A DNA stretch of 5,808 nt from Candidatus Aerophobus profundus SCGC AAA252-L23 (lineage in GTDB: Bacteria > Aerophobota > Aerophobia > Aerophobales > Aerophobaceae). Below the pieces are notes generated by a model. The model was not told where the DNA came from. It did not search any database and worked only from the letters and a program-made list of their open reading frames with translations. The translations under genes and the position numbers were made by a program. Positions within the stretch are counted from its first letter, which is position 1. The number at the start of each line of letters is the position of its first letter. The stretch covers positions 1 through 5,808 of the forward strand of contig AQRW01000066.1 of NCBI GenBank assembly GCA_000402295.1, read 5' to 3'. Positions 1 to 4,884 of the stretch are shown in pieces.

Positions 1-1
1 C

Positions 2-1846
2 GGATTCAGAAATGAGACTCAGGTGGTGGCCACAGTTCTCTCGGCTAGTGAGAGTAATCAACCAGGGGTACTGGGTATCTTGGGAGCTTCTTTATCTCTG
101 GCAATAGCTAACCTACCTTTTGCCAAAATTATAGGAGCGGTAAGAATAGGCAGAGTGAAAGACAACTTTATCATAAATCCTACCGATGAAGAGTTGAAAG
201 AGAGTCAAATTGACCTGGTAGTAGCCGGAGACAAAGAGGGAATTTTTATGGTGGAAGGAGAAACTGATAAGGTTGAAGAAAATGTAATTCTGGAGACTCT
301 TCGACAGGCTCAGTCAGCTATAAGAGAGCTAATCAGCCTGGAAGAGGAATTTATCTCCTTGGTTTCTATCGGTTCAGAAAGGAATTTTTCTATTTATAAT
401 CCCGCAGAGGAAATAGAAAAAGAGGTTAAAAATAGAATTTGGGAGCGAGTGGAAGCGATTGAATCCAGTTGGGGCAAGGAAAAGAAAGAAGCCTATCTGG
501 AGAAAGTGAAGCAAGATTTTCTGGAAGAATTTTTACCTAATGAACCCGATAAAGAACAGGGACTGTTGGCTATTTTGGGAGAAATGAAGAAAAAGAAGAT
601 GAGGGAACTGGTTCTCCTGGAGGGCAAACGATGGAATGGCAGAGTACCGGATGAAATAAGGCCTATCAAATGTGAGGTGGGAATCCTACCTCGGGTTCAT
701 GGCTCAGGATTGTTTACCAGAGGGGAGACTCAATCTCTGACGGTGGTTACCCTGGGAAGCTCGTCTGACAAGCAGGTTGTCAAAGGACTTCATAAAGAGG
801 AAATAAGTAAACGCTTTATGTTTCATTATAATTTTCTTCCCTTTTCGACCGGGGAGATTAAATTCTTAAGAGCACCGGGAAGAAGAGAGATAGGTCACGG
901 TTTTTTAGCCGAAAGGGCTATTTTACCTGTTTTGCCGGCTGCTGATTCCTTTCCCTATACTATTAGGATAGTTTCCGACGTGCTGGAGTCCAATGGTTCC
1001 TCTTCTATGGCCTCAGTTTGTGGAGGTAGTCTTTCTCTGATGGACGCCGGGGTTCCGATTTCTGAGACAGTTGCTGGGGTGGGAATAGGTTTGATCAGTG
1101 ACCAGGACAAATTTGTTATTTTGACGGATATTGAAGGGTTAGAGGATTATCTGGGAGATATGGACTTCAAAGTGGCCGGAACTTGGGACAAGATCACCGC
1201 ACTGCAATTGGATATCAAAATTTCTGGAGTGAGCTTGGAAATAATAGAGGAAGCTTTAGCTAAAGCCCGGAAAGCCAGACAATTCATTATTGGAGAGATG
1301 AACAGGGTTATTGAAAAACCTCGGGAGTTTTTATCTCCTCATGCTCCTCATATTGTCACAATAGCAGTTCCCCAGGATAAGATTGGTGTGATTATTGGTC
1401 CAGGAGGTAGGGTAATTAAGAAAATCATTCAGGATACCGGGGCAGACATTGATATAGATGATGTGGAAGAATTGGTAACTATTTCCTCTATGGACGAAGA
1501 GTCCACTAACAGAGCTTTGGAGATAGTAAAGTCGATTATCCAAGAACCCAAGGTGGGCGACATTTACTCAGGTACGGTCAAAAAAGTGACCGATTTTGGA
1601 GCTTTTGTAGAAATAGCACCGGGTAGGGAAGGTTTAGTCCACGTTTCCGAGTTGAGCGAACATTTTGTAAAAAATGTTTCTGATGTGATTAAAGTCGGAG
1701 ATAAGATCCGGGTTAAACTCATTAATGTTGACGATTTAGGTAGATTGAGCCTTAGCAAAAGAAAGGCCGAGTCAAAATCTGATAGTAAAGATCATTATTC
1801 CGAGGAGAAAGGTCGAGGGTCTCGATCAAGGGACGATAGAAAGTAG
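2..1846 (+). CDS. pnp: Polyribonucleotide nucleotidyltransferase (PNPase), 5'-truncated by window edge
   Basis: PNPase degrades RNA 3' to 5' by phosphorolysis, releasing nucleoside diphosphates, in the cytoplasm as a homotrimer often tied to the degradosome. The frame is open to the left edge: codons before the first possible GTG (23) read GFRNETQ, which continues the PNPase motif NETQVVATVLS, so the gene starts outside the window. The 614 visible residues lack roughly the first 90 of a usual length near 700. Visible in order are the end of the first RNase PH domain, the all-alpha linker, and the second RNase PH domain with the catalytic SSS (residues 333-335) and the aspartates D382 and D388 of the DYLGDMD motif, equivalent to E. 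coli D486 and D492. A KH domain with GPGG at 466-469 and an S1 domain from about 519 follow, then a charged tail rich in Lys, Ser and Arg. The stop is TAG. No clear terminator follows. Confidence 0.97.
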   Translation, partial: GFRNETQVVATVLSASESNQPGVLGILGASLSLAIANLPFAKIIGAVRIGRVKDNFIINPTDEELKESQIDLVVAGDKEGIFMVEGETDKVEENVILETLRQAQSAIRELISLEEEFISLVSIGSERNFSIYNPAEEIEKEVKNRIWERVEAIESSWGKEKKEAYLEKVKQDFLEEFLPNEPDKEQGLLAILGEMKKKKMRELVLLEGKRWNGRVPDEIRPIKCEVGILPRVHGSGLFTRGETQSLTVVTLGSSSDKQVVKGLHKEEISKRFMFHYNFLPFSTGEIKFLRAPGRREIGHGFLAERAILPVLPAADSFPYTIRIVSDVLESNGSSSMASVCGGSLSLMDAGVPISETVAGVGIGLISDQDKFVILTDIEGLEDYLGDMDFKVAGTWDKITALQLDIKISGVSLEIIEEALAKARKARQFIIGEMNRVIEKPREFLSPHAPHIVTIAVPQDKIGVIIGPGGRVIKKIIQDTGADIDIDDVEELVTISSMDEESTNRALEIVKSIIQEPKVGDIYSGTVKKVTDFGAFVEIAPGREGLVHVSELSEHFVKNVSDVIKVGDKIRVKLINVDDLGRLSLSKRKAESKSDSKDHYSEEKGRGSRSRDDRK

Positions 1847-1906
1847 CGAAGGAACGGTAATTCAATTGGAGTGTTAATCTTTACTAATTGGTGGCTGGGG
1901 CGTGGA

Positions 1907-1934
1907 TTGACAAAGTTGGTTTTTTTTCTAAACT
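1907..1934 (+). promoter_or_regulatory. Sigma-70-type promoter of rpsU
   Basis: A perfect -35 hexamer TTGACA (1907-1912) lies 16 bases before TAAACT (1929-1934), a 4 of 6 match to the -10 consensus. A run of eight T fills part of the spacer. A second possible -10 is TATAGG at 1934-1939, but its 21-base spacing is poor. The site is 27 bases before the rpsU start and 60 bases after the pnp stop, so rpsU and the genes behind it probably do not depend on pnp transcription. Confidence 0.6.
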
Positions 1935-1960
1935 ATAGGGTAAAAAGGGGGTGCTGAATT

Positions 1961-2170
1961 TTGGTTACTGTCTATATTGATAAATACAACTCCTTTTCTC
2001 AGGCTTTGAAAAGGTTTAAGATAGAGTGTCAGCAATCTGGTTTAACCTCAGAGATAAAAAGGCATCAAGAGTATGAGAAGCCGACTGAGAGGAAAAGGAG
2101 GAAAAAACTTAAGGCTATACGAAGACAGAGAAGAAAGATGTTAAAACTGGAAAAGTTCAGGAGTTATTAG
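1961..2170 (+). CDS. rpsU: 30S ribosomal protein S21
   Basis: S21 is a small basic protein of the 30S subunit, near the anti-Shine-Dalgarno end of 16S rRNA, and helps initiation. The 69 residues show the family pattern: the MVTVYI start, then SFSQALKRFK, the EIKRHQEYEKP block, and a C-terminal half made almost wholly of Lys and Arg. The length is normal for S21 (60-70). The start is TTG at 1961. It is supported by the family N-terminus and by AGGGGGTG (1946-1953), a near-perfect Shine-Dalgarno 7 bases upstream. It has its own promoter (1907-1934). No terminator is seen after the TAG stop; the next base opens the structured RNA in front of fmt, so read-through into fmt is likely. Confidence 0.95.
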   Translation: MVTVYIDKYNSFSQALKRFKIECQQSGLTSEIKRHQEYEKPTERKRRKKLKAIRRQRRKMLKLEKFRSY

Positions 2171-2343
2171 TCCCTGCCCCTGAGGGTAGCGAGGGGAAAC
2201 TTTGAGTCAACACCTGGGTCTAGGGAATCTGGCTTCGGGTAGGGTGTTGCACCTTTCCGATGGAAGAATGTACCAAATATCCGAGAGGATACCCCCTTAA
2301 AATGAAGACTCAGAGGTTTTCCGCTTTACCCAAAGGGGAGGGA
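2171..2343 (+). promoter_or_regulatory. Unclassified structured RNA, candidate leader or riboswitch of fmt
   Basis: This 173-base gap folds into a long closed element. Closing helix: TCCCT (2171-2175) with AGGGA (2339-2343), then after one bulged G, CCCCT (2177-2181) with AGGGG (2334-2338). It continues as GGGTA (2184-2188) with TACCC (2327-2331), GCG (2189-2191) with CGC (2322-2324), an A/T-rich segment around 2195-2200 with 2316-2322, and TTTGAGTC (2201-2208) with GACTCAGA (2307-2314), 8 pairs with one wobble. Inside are AACACC (2209-2214) with GGTGTT (2243-2248), a small TTCC/GGAA hairpin (2255-2265), and TATCC, GAGA tetraloop, GGATA (2278-2291). A CCCCC run (2292-2296) is free and could form a pseudoknot with G-runs in the 2216-2241 loop. 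The fmt Shine-Dalgarno lies inside the closing helix. I do not recognise the class; it does not match my recall of THF, cobalamin, TPP, T-box, SRP, RNase P or tmRNA signatures. A processed stand-alone RNA is the alternative. Confidence 0.6.
2334..2343 (+). promoter_or_regulatory. Ribosome binding site that decides the fmt start, sequestered in an RNA helix
   Basis: AGGGGAGGGA contains the GGAGG core (2337-2341), 11 bases before the TTG at 2353. It decides the TTG start over the in-frame ATGs at 2260 and 2302, neither of which has a site of this quality. All ten bases pair with the segment just after the rpsU stop (2171-2181, one bulged G), so the site would be closed in the folded leader. Confidence 0.65.
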
Positions 2344-2352
2344 CTTTTTAGT

Positions 2353-3324
2353 TTGAAAAAATCACGCATTCTTTTTCTGGGTACCGCTGAGTTTGCCTGT
2401 CCGGCCCTGGAAAAACTAATTTTGCACGAGAAAATTGTGGGAGTGGTTACCCAGCCAGATCGACCAGCGGGAAGAGGCTTAAAACTGCAACCTTCGCCGG
2501 TAAAGCAGGTAGCTTTGAAAAAGGAAATGGTGGTTTACCAGCCTGAAAATATCAATGAACCCTCCTTCTTACTCAAAATGAGAGCTCTAAATCCGCATTT
2601 CTTGATAGTGATTGCCTTTGGACAAGTTTTGAGAGAAGAATTTCTTCGCCTTCCTCGGTTCTACCCGCTTAACCTTCATGCCTCGCTTTTGCCTAGATAT
2701 CGCGGTGCGGCACCCATTCCCTGGGTAATCATCCGAGGAGAGAAACGCACTGGAGTGACCGTCCAGCGAATGCGGGAAAAAGTAGATGCAGGAGAGATAA
2801 TTCTCCAGCGAAGCTTGCCCATCGAGGAAGAAGATACCACTGGCAGGCTTACCGGTAAACTATCTTTCCTGGGAGCAGAGCTTCTAATAGAGGCTATAAT
2901 CAAAATTAAAGAGAGTAAAGTGGATTTTAAAATCCAGGAAGAAAAGGGAGTTAGTTACGCTCCCCGGATAAAAAAAGAGAATGGTAAAATAGACTGGCAG
3001 AAGTCAGCTTTGGTTATTCATAATCTGGTGCGTGGACTTAATGCTTATCCCGGTGCCTTTAGCTTTGTTCGACTTCGGGGAAAAAGAGAAAAAATGAAGA
3101 TTTGGAAGACCCGGGTAAACACTGAGCAAGATATAAACATAAACCAACGAGACTCTTTTCCCGGGAAAGTTCTCAGGATTGACCAGGGTGATAGATTTCT
3201 GGTGGCTACCGGAGAGGGTTCCCTCTGGGTGGAGGAGGTCCAACTTCCTGGTAGGAAGGCTATATCCGGTGTAGATTTCATAAAAGGTTATCATATCAAA
3301 CAAGGTTTTAATCTGGCGGGTTAG
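2353..3324 (+). CDS. fmt: Methionyl-tRNA formyltransferase
   Basis: Fmt transfers a formyl group from 10-formyl-tetrahydrofolate to the methionine on initiator tRNA, in the cytoplasm. From TTG at 2353 the protein has 323 residues, the usual length (about 310-320), and begins LKKSRILFLGTAEFACPAL (first residue Met when initiated) as the family does. An in-frame extension to ATG 2260 adds 31 residues unlike Fmt and runs through the structured leader, so I reject it. The N-terminal Rossmann-like domain carries the folate-site catalytic triad N107, H109 (in NLHASLLPRYRGAAPI) and D145 (in KVDAGEII), equal to E. coli N108, H110, D146. The QPDRPAGRG segment is near residues 34-42. The C-terminal OB-like domain, from about residue 205, binds tRNA. 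Peptide deformylase, a common partner, is not next to it. The initiator tRNA gene lies at 3994-4070 on the other strand. Confidence 0.95.
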   Translation: MKKSRILFLGTAEFACPALEKLILHEKIVGVVTQPDRPAGRGLKLQPSPVKQVALKKEMVVYQPENINEPSFLLKMRALNPHFLIVIAFGQVLREEFLRLPRFYPLNLHASLLPRYRGAAPIPWVIIRGEKRTGVTVQRMREKVDAGEIILQRSLPIEEEDTTGRLTGKLSFLGAELLIEAIIKIKESKVDFKIQEEKGVSYAPRIKKENGKIDWQKSALVIHNLVRGLNAYPGAFSFVRLRGKREKMKIWKTRVNTEQDININQRDSFPGKVLRIDQGDRFLVATGEGSLWVEEVQLPGRKAISGVDFIKGYHIKQGFNLAG

Positions 3325-3349
3325 AGAGATTATCTAGAAGGAGAAAAAA

Positions 3350-3877
3350 TTGGAAGAAGAAGATTTTCCTCCCCAGTTGGTCAGAAGGACTCTTGAGGAA
3401 TATCTAACCAGTGGAAAGATTATTTCCCCTTTTTCTCCTGTACCCAAGAGATTTATAGGTAAGGCCGGTGTTTTTGTTTCCCTCCATAAAAAGGGAAAAC
3501 TTAGAGGATGTATTGGTACTTATCTTCCTACCCAGCCTTCTGTTGCCAGCGAAATCATAAAGAATGCCATTAGTGCAGCCGTTCAGGATCCCCGTTTCCC
3601 CCCGGTAAGGCTCAAAGAACTGGCCGATATTAAAATCTCGGTGGACATATTGAGTCCCCCGGAAGTAGTTCATTCCAGAGAGGAGCTGGATCCCCATAAA
3701 TACGGAGTAATTGTGAGCAAGGGTTATCAAAGAGGTCTGCTTTTGCCCGATTTGAAGGGGGTGGATACGGTTGAGGAGCAACTGGAGATAGTCAAACAAA
3801 AAGCAGAGCTCGAGGGATTTTTGGATGAAGATTTGGGAATTCAGCGCTTTACCGTTACTCGCTACCAGGAAGGATAA
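3350..3877 (+). CDS. AMMECR1-domain protein (AmmeMemoRadiSam system protein A-like)
   Basis: A 175-residue single-domain protein of the AMMECR1 family, whose biochemical function is not established. It holds the family hallmark LRGCIGTY (residues 51-58), the DPRFPPVRLKEL segment, a YGVIVSKGYQRGLLLPDL block that matches the conserved GLLLP region, and ends QRFTVTRY. The start is TTG at 3350, 6 bases after AAGGAG (3338-3343), and the length is typical of the bacterial protein. It follows fmt by 25 bases and is probably in the same transcript. In many bacteria the family sits with a Memo-like protein and a radical SAM protein; neither is present here. There is no signal peptide or membrane segment. 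No terminator is seen before the convergent tRNA genes. The family assignment is firm; the role is unknown. Confidence 0.9.
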   Translation: MEEEDFPPQLVRRTLEEYLTSGKIISPFSPVPKRFIGKAGVFVSLHKKGKLRGCIGTYLPTQPSVASEIIKNAISAAVQDPRFPPVRLKELADIKISVDILSPPEVVHSREELDPHKYGVIVSKGYQRGLLLPDLKGVDTVEEQLEIVKQKAELEGFLDEDLGIQRFTVTRYQEG

Positions 3878-3896
3878 TCAACCTTTACTAAAACTC

Positions 3897-3973
3897 TGGT
3901 AGCGGTGCAGGGATTCGAACCCCGGACTCCACGGGTATGAGCCGTGTGCTCTAGCCGACTGAGCTACACCGCC
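3897..3973 (-). tRNA. tRNA-Met (CAU), elongator
   Basis: On the minus strand this gives a complete 77-base cloverleaf with encoded CCA (complement of 3897-3899). The acceptor is GGCGGTG with CACCGCT, with a G-U first pair. The D-arm is GCTC/GAGC, the anticodon stem CACGG/CCGTG with loop CTCATAC (anticodon CAU), and the T-arm CGGGG, TTCGAAT, CCCTG. The first acceptor pair is formed and the anticodon stem lacks the three consecutive G-C pairs of initiators. The sequence resembles bacterial elongator Met rather than the Ile tRNA with a modified CAU anticodon. It is last in the three-tRNA operon; its 3' end is 19 bases from the convergent AMMECR1 stop. Confidence 0.93.
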
Positions 3974-3993
3974 ATTTTCTCTTTATCTAAAAT

Positions 3994-4070
<77 letters not shown>

Positions 4071-4092
4071 ATAATAGCAATTCTCTTTTCTT

Positions 4093-4181
4093 TGGTGCCG
4101 GAGGCCGGACTTGAACCGGCACGGATATAATTATCCAGTGGATTTTAAGTCCACTGCGTCTGCCAATTCCGCCACTCCGGC
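4093..4181 (-). tRNA. tRNA-Leu (UAA)
   Basis: The minus strand gives an 89-base class II tRNA with encoded CCA. The acceptor GCCGGAG/CTCCGGC is fully paired. The D-loop region is GCGGAATTGGCAGACGC, the anticodon stem GTGGA/TCCAC with loop CTTAAAA (anticodon UAA), then a long variable arm closed by GGAT/ATCC, and the T-arm GCCGG, TTCAAGT, CCGGC. The long variable arm and discriminator A are those of leucine tRNAs. It is first in the operon, 22 bases after the promoter -10. Confidence 0.96.
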
Positions 4182-4203
4182 CTCTTCTCTATTAACCAAT
4201 CTG

Positions 4204-4231
4204 ATTATATCATAAGTTTAAAAATGTGCAA
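4204..4231 (-). promoter_or_regulatory. Promoter of the tRNA Leu-fMet-Met operon, extended -10 type
   Basis: Read on the minus strand, TTGCAC (4226-4231) is 16 bases before a perfect TATAAT (4204-4209). The TGA just upstream of TATAAT (4210-4212) supplies an extended -10 TGn motif, which makes up for the weak -35. Transcription would start near 4197, about 15 bases before the tRNA-Leu 5' end. The -35 lies in one arm of the inverted repeat at 4225-4244. Confidence 0.7.
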
Positions 4232-4244
4232 GTTTTTTTGCACA
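4225..4244 (-). repeat. Perfect 7-bp inverted repeat overlapping the tRNA -35: terminator or operator
   Basis: TGTGCAA (4225-4231) and TTGCACA (4238-4244) are exact inverted copies around a 6-base loop. On the minus strand the hairpin is followed by TTTTT (4220-4224), so it could be a weak intrinsic terminator for the division gene transcript coming from the right. It also covers the -35 of the tRNA promoter and has the symmetry of an operator. The sequence does not decide between the two. Confidence 0.45.
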
Positions 4245-4254
4245 AGAGTTCTCG

Positions 4255-4279
4255 AAAAAAGGGGACGGTTCTCTTTTTT
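4255..4279. repeat. 25-bp near-palindrome with A6 and T6 ends, terminator-like or REP-like
   Basis: The plus strand reads six A, then GGGGACGGTTCTC, then six T. As plus-strand RNA the arms pair throughout, with two G-U pairs, and end in a T-run like an intrinsic terminator. As minus-strand RNA the same two positions become A-C mismatches. It starts 5 bases past the divIC stop (4284). The core resembles short dispersed repeats I have seen in candidate-phylum genomes, but I cannot verify that here. Its role is undecided. Confidence 0.4.
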
Positions 4280-4283
4280 CACT

Positions 4284-4628
4284 TTAAGGAGAAGAAAGGT
4301 ATGATTTTTTTTCGGAGGAGGAAGGAAGGATTTTGTAAATTATTTCTCCCTCCCGGGCCAGGCTGAGTTTTTCCCGGGCCAGTTTTTCTCGGTAAAATTT
4401 CTGGGTTAATTTTTTCTCTGTTTCTTTAATCTCTGCATTCTTCTCTTTTACGCTCCGAAGTTGAGCCTGAGCTTCTCTTACTTCCTGCCGGGAACTCTCT
4501 GCTTGCCGGAGAATCCGGACGGTCCAGGAGGAGAGAAATAGGATCTCCACAATCAAGACAAAAAGAAATATTTTTCTTCCTAGTTTATTTTTCTTTTCAT
4601 CACCGACGGCTGATTTTTTTTGCCTCAT
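4284..4628 (-). CDS. FtsB/DivIC-family septum formation protein
   Basis: FtsB/DivIC proteins are small single-pass membrane proteins that join the FtsL/FtsQ (DivIB) complex at the division septum. The 114 residues show a short basic cytoplasmic start, one membrane segment (about 20-37), a Gln/Glu/Lys-rich coiled coil (about 40-77), and the family signature FYREKLAREKLSLAREGEIIYKI (78-100 region), whose YxEKxAREKLxLxxxGE core is diagnostic. The length is normal. The start is ATG (4626-4628), with a weak TAGGA (4637-4641) upstream. A Glu (E28) sits in mid-membrane, which is unusual but tolerable. It lies downstream of the prepilin peptidase on the same strand, separated by the 222-bp insertion; without that insertion the gap would be 16 bases. 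No strong promoter of its own is seen. FtsB and DivIC cannot be told apart from sequence alone. Confidence 0.88.
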   Translation of the reverse strand: MRQKKSAVGDEKKNKLGRKIFLFVLIVEILFLSSWTVRILRQAESSRQEVREAQAQLRSVKEKNAEIKETEKKLTQKFYREKLAREKLSLAREGEIIYKILPSSSEKKSYLSSP

Positions 4629-4642
4629 TTATGCATTCCTAC

Positions 4643-4652
4643 CTTTACCAGA
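4643..4652. repeat. Left copy of flanking direct repeat (putative target duplication)
   Basis: CTTTACCAGA is identical to 4875-4884. It lies in the leader of divIC, next to the outer end of the left terminal inverted repeat. Confidence 0.55.
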
Positions 4653-4685
4653 GTAGTGTCAAAAGTTTTTGGTCTCCTTACAATT

Positions 4686-4709
4686 GGTAGCCGCAGGCTT
4701 TAGCCTGCG
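4686..4709 (+). repeat. REP-like hairpin unit 1
   Basis: A 24-base unit: GGTAGC followed by CGCAGGCTTTAGCCTGCG, an 8-bp perfect hairpin with a TT centre. The GTAG foot is the tetranucleotide found at the base of classical REP hairpins bound by RAYT transposases. It is inverted relative to units 2 and 3, with 8 bases to unit 2. Confidence 0.7.
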
Positions 4710-4717
4710 TTTATTTG

Positions 4718-4741
4718 CGCAAGTTAAAACTTGTGACTACC
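4718..4741 (-). repeat. REP-like hairpin unit 2
   Basis: On the minus strand: GGTAGT then CACAAGTTTTAACTTGCG, with 7 of 8 stem pairs and one A-C mismatch. Relative to unit 1 the stem has changed on both sides, so pairing is kept. It is head to head with unit 1 and a direct repeat of unit 3 at a 32-base period. Confidence 0.65.
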
Positions 4742-4749
4742 TTCTCTTG

Positions 4750-4773
4750 CGCAACCTGAAGGTTGCGGTTACC
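4750..4773 (-). repeat. REP-like hairpin unit 3
   Basis: On the minus strand: GGTAAC then CGCAACCTTCAGGTTGCG, 8 perfect stem pairs with a TC centre. The foot is GTAA rather than GTAG. The stem pairs differ from unit 1 by compensatory changes. An 8-base spacer (4742-4749) separates it from unit 2. Confidence 0.65.
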
Positions 4774-4874
4774 ATCTTTTTATTGGTGGATGATTTGCCT
4801 CCCCCTGTACGGAGGATTTTTCCCTTTATTTATAGAGTTCCTCTGTGATTTCTTCATAAAATTTTTGGCACTAC

Positions 4875-4884
4875 CTTTACCAGA
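4875..4884. repeat. Right copy of flanking direct repeat (putative target duplication)
   Basis: CTTTACCAGA is identical to 4643-4652. This copy holds the stop codon (4877-4879) and part of the last codons of the prepilin peptidase, so the target lay at the very end of that gene and the duplication kept it intact. Confidence 0.55.

Larger units (their letters stand above)
4653..4874. mobile_element. MITE-like non-coding insertion between prepilin peptidase and divIC genes
   Basis: The ends are imperfect inverted repeats: GTAGTGTCAAAAGTTTT (4653-4669) and, on the complement, GTAGTGCCAAAAATTTT (4858-4874), identical at 15 of 17 positions. Directly outside is an exact 10-base direct repeat CTTTACCAGA (4643-4652 and 4875-4884), as expected for target duplication; the match extends to 14 bases if CTAC is counted. 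No open frame of note is inside, so any transposase must act in trans. Removing the element and one copy of the repeat leaves the prepilin peptidase stop 16 bases from the divIC start. The element holds the REP-like array (4686-4773) and about 85 bases of A/T-rich sequence with a weak CCTCC/GGAGG hairpin (4799-4816). The left end read outward contains TTGACA (4657-4662). The model rests on a single copy. Confidence 0.6.

Noticed and set aside
23..1846. GTG at 23 as the true pnp start
   Set aside because: The frame continues upstream to the edge with conserved PNPase residues (NETQ), so the gene is cut by the window.
1873..1905. Terminator after pnp (CAATT...AATTG pairing)
   Set aside because: The stem is short, A/T-rich, interrupted, and not followed directly by a T-run.
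2171..2343. 6S RNA, cobalamin, c-di-AMP or THF riboswitch as the identity of the rpsU-fmt RNA
   Set aside because: Length alone suits 6S, and GGGAATC recalls a cobalamin or c-di-AMP block, but the other signature motifs of these classes as I remember them are absent.
2260..2352. Longer fmt start at ATG 2260 or ATG 2302
   Set aside because: The added residues do not resemble any Fmt N-terminus, there is no good ribosome binding site, and the region is explained by RNA pairing; the TTG at 2353 has a strong site and gives the family length.
3004..3303. Minus-strand open frames within the fmt 3' part
   Set aside because: They are shadows of fmt; no family features and no ribosome binding site.
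3404..3799. Minus-strand open frame of 131 codons within the AMMECR1 gene
   Set aside because: It overlaps a clear conserved gene on the other strand and shows no recognisable domain.
4686..4773. CRISPR array
   Set aside because: Repeats are in mixed orientation, spacers are only 8 bases and similar to each other, and no cas gene is near; a REP-like array fits better.
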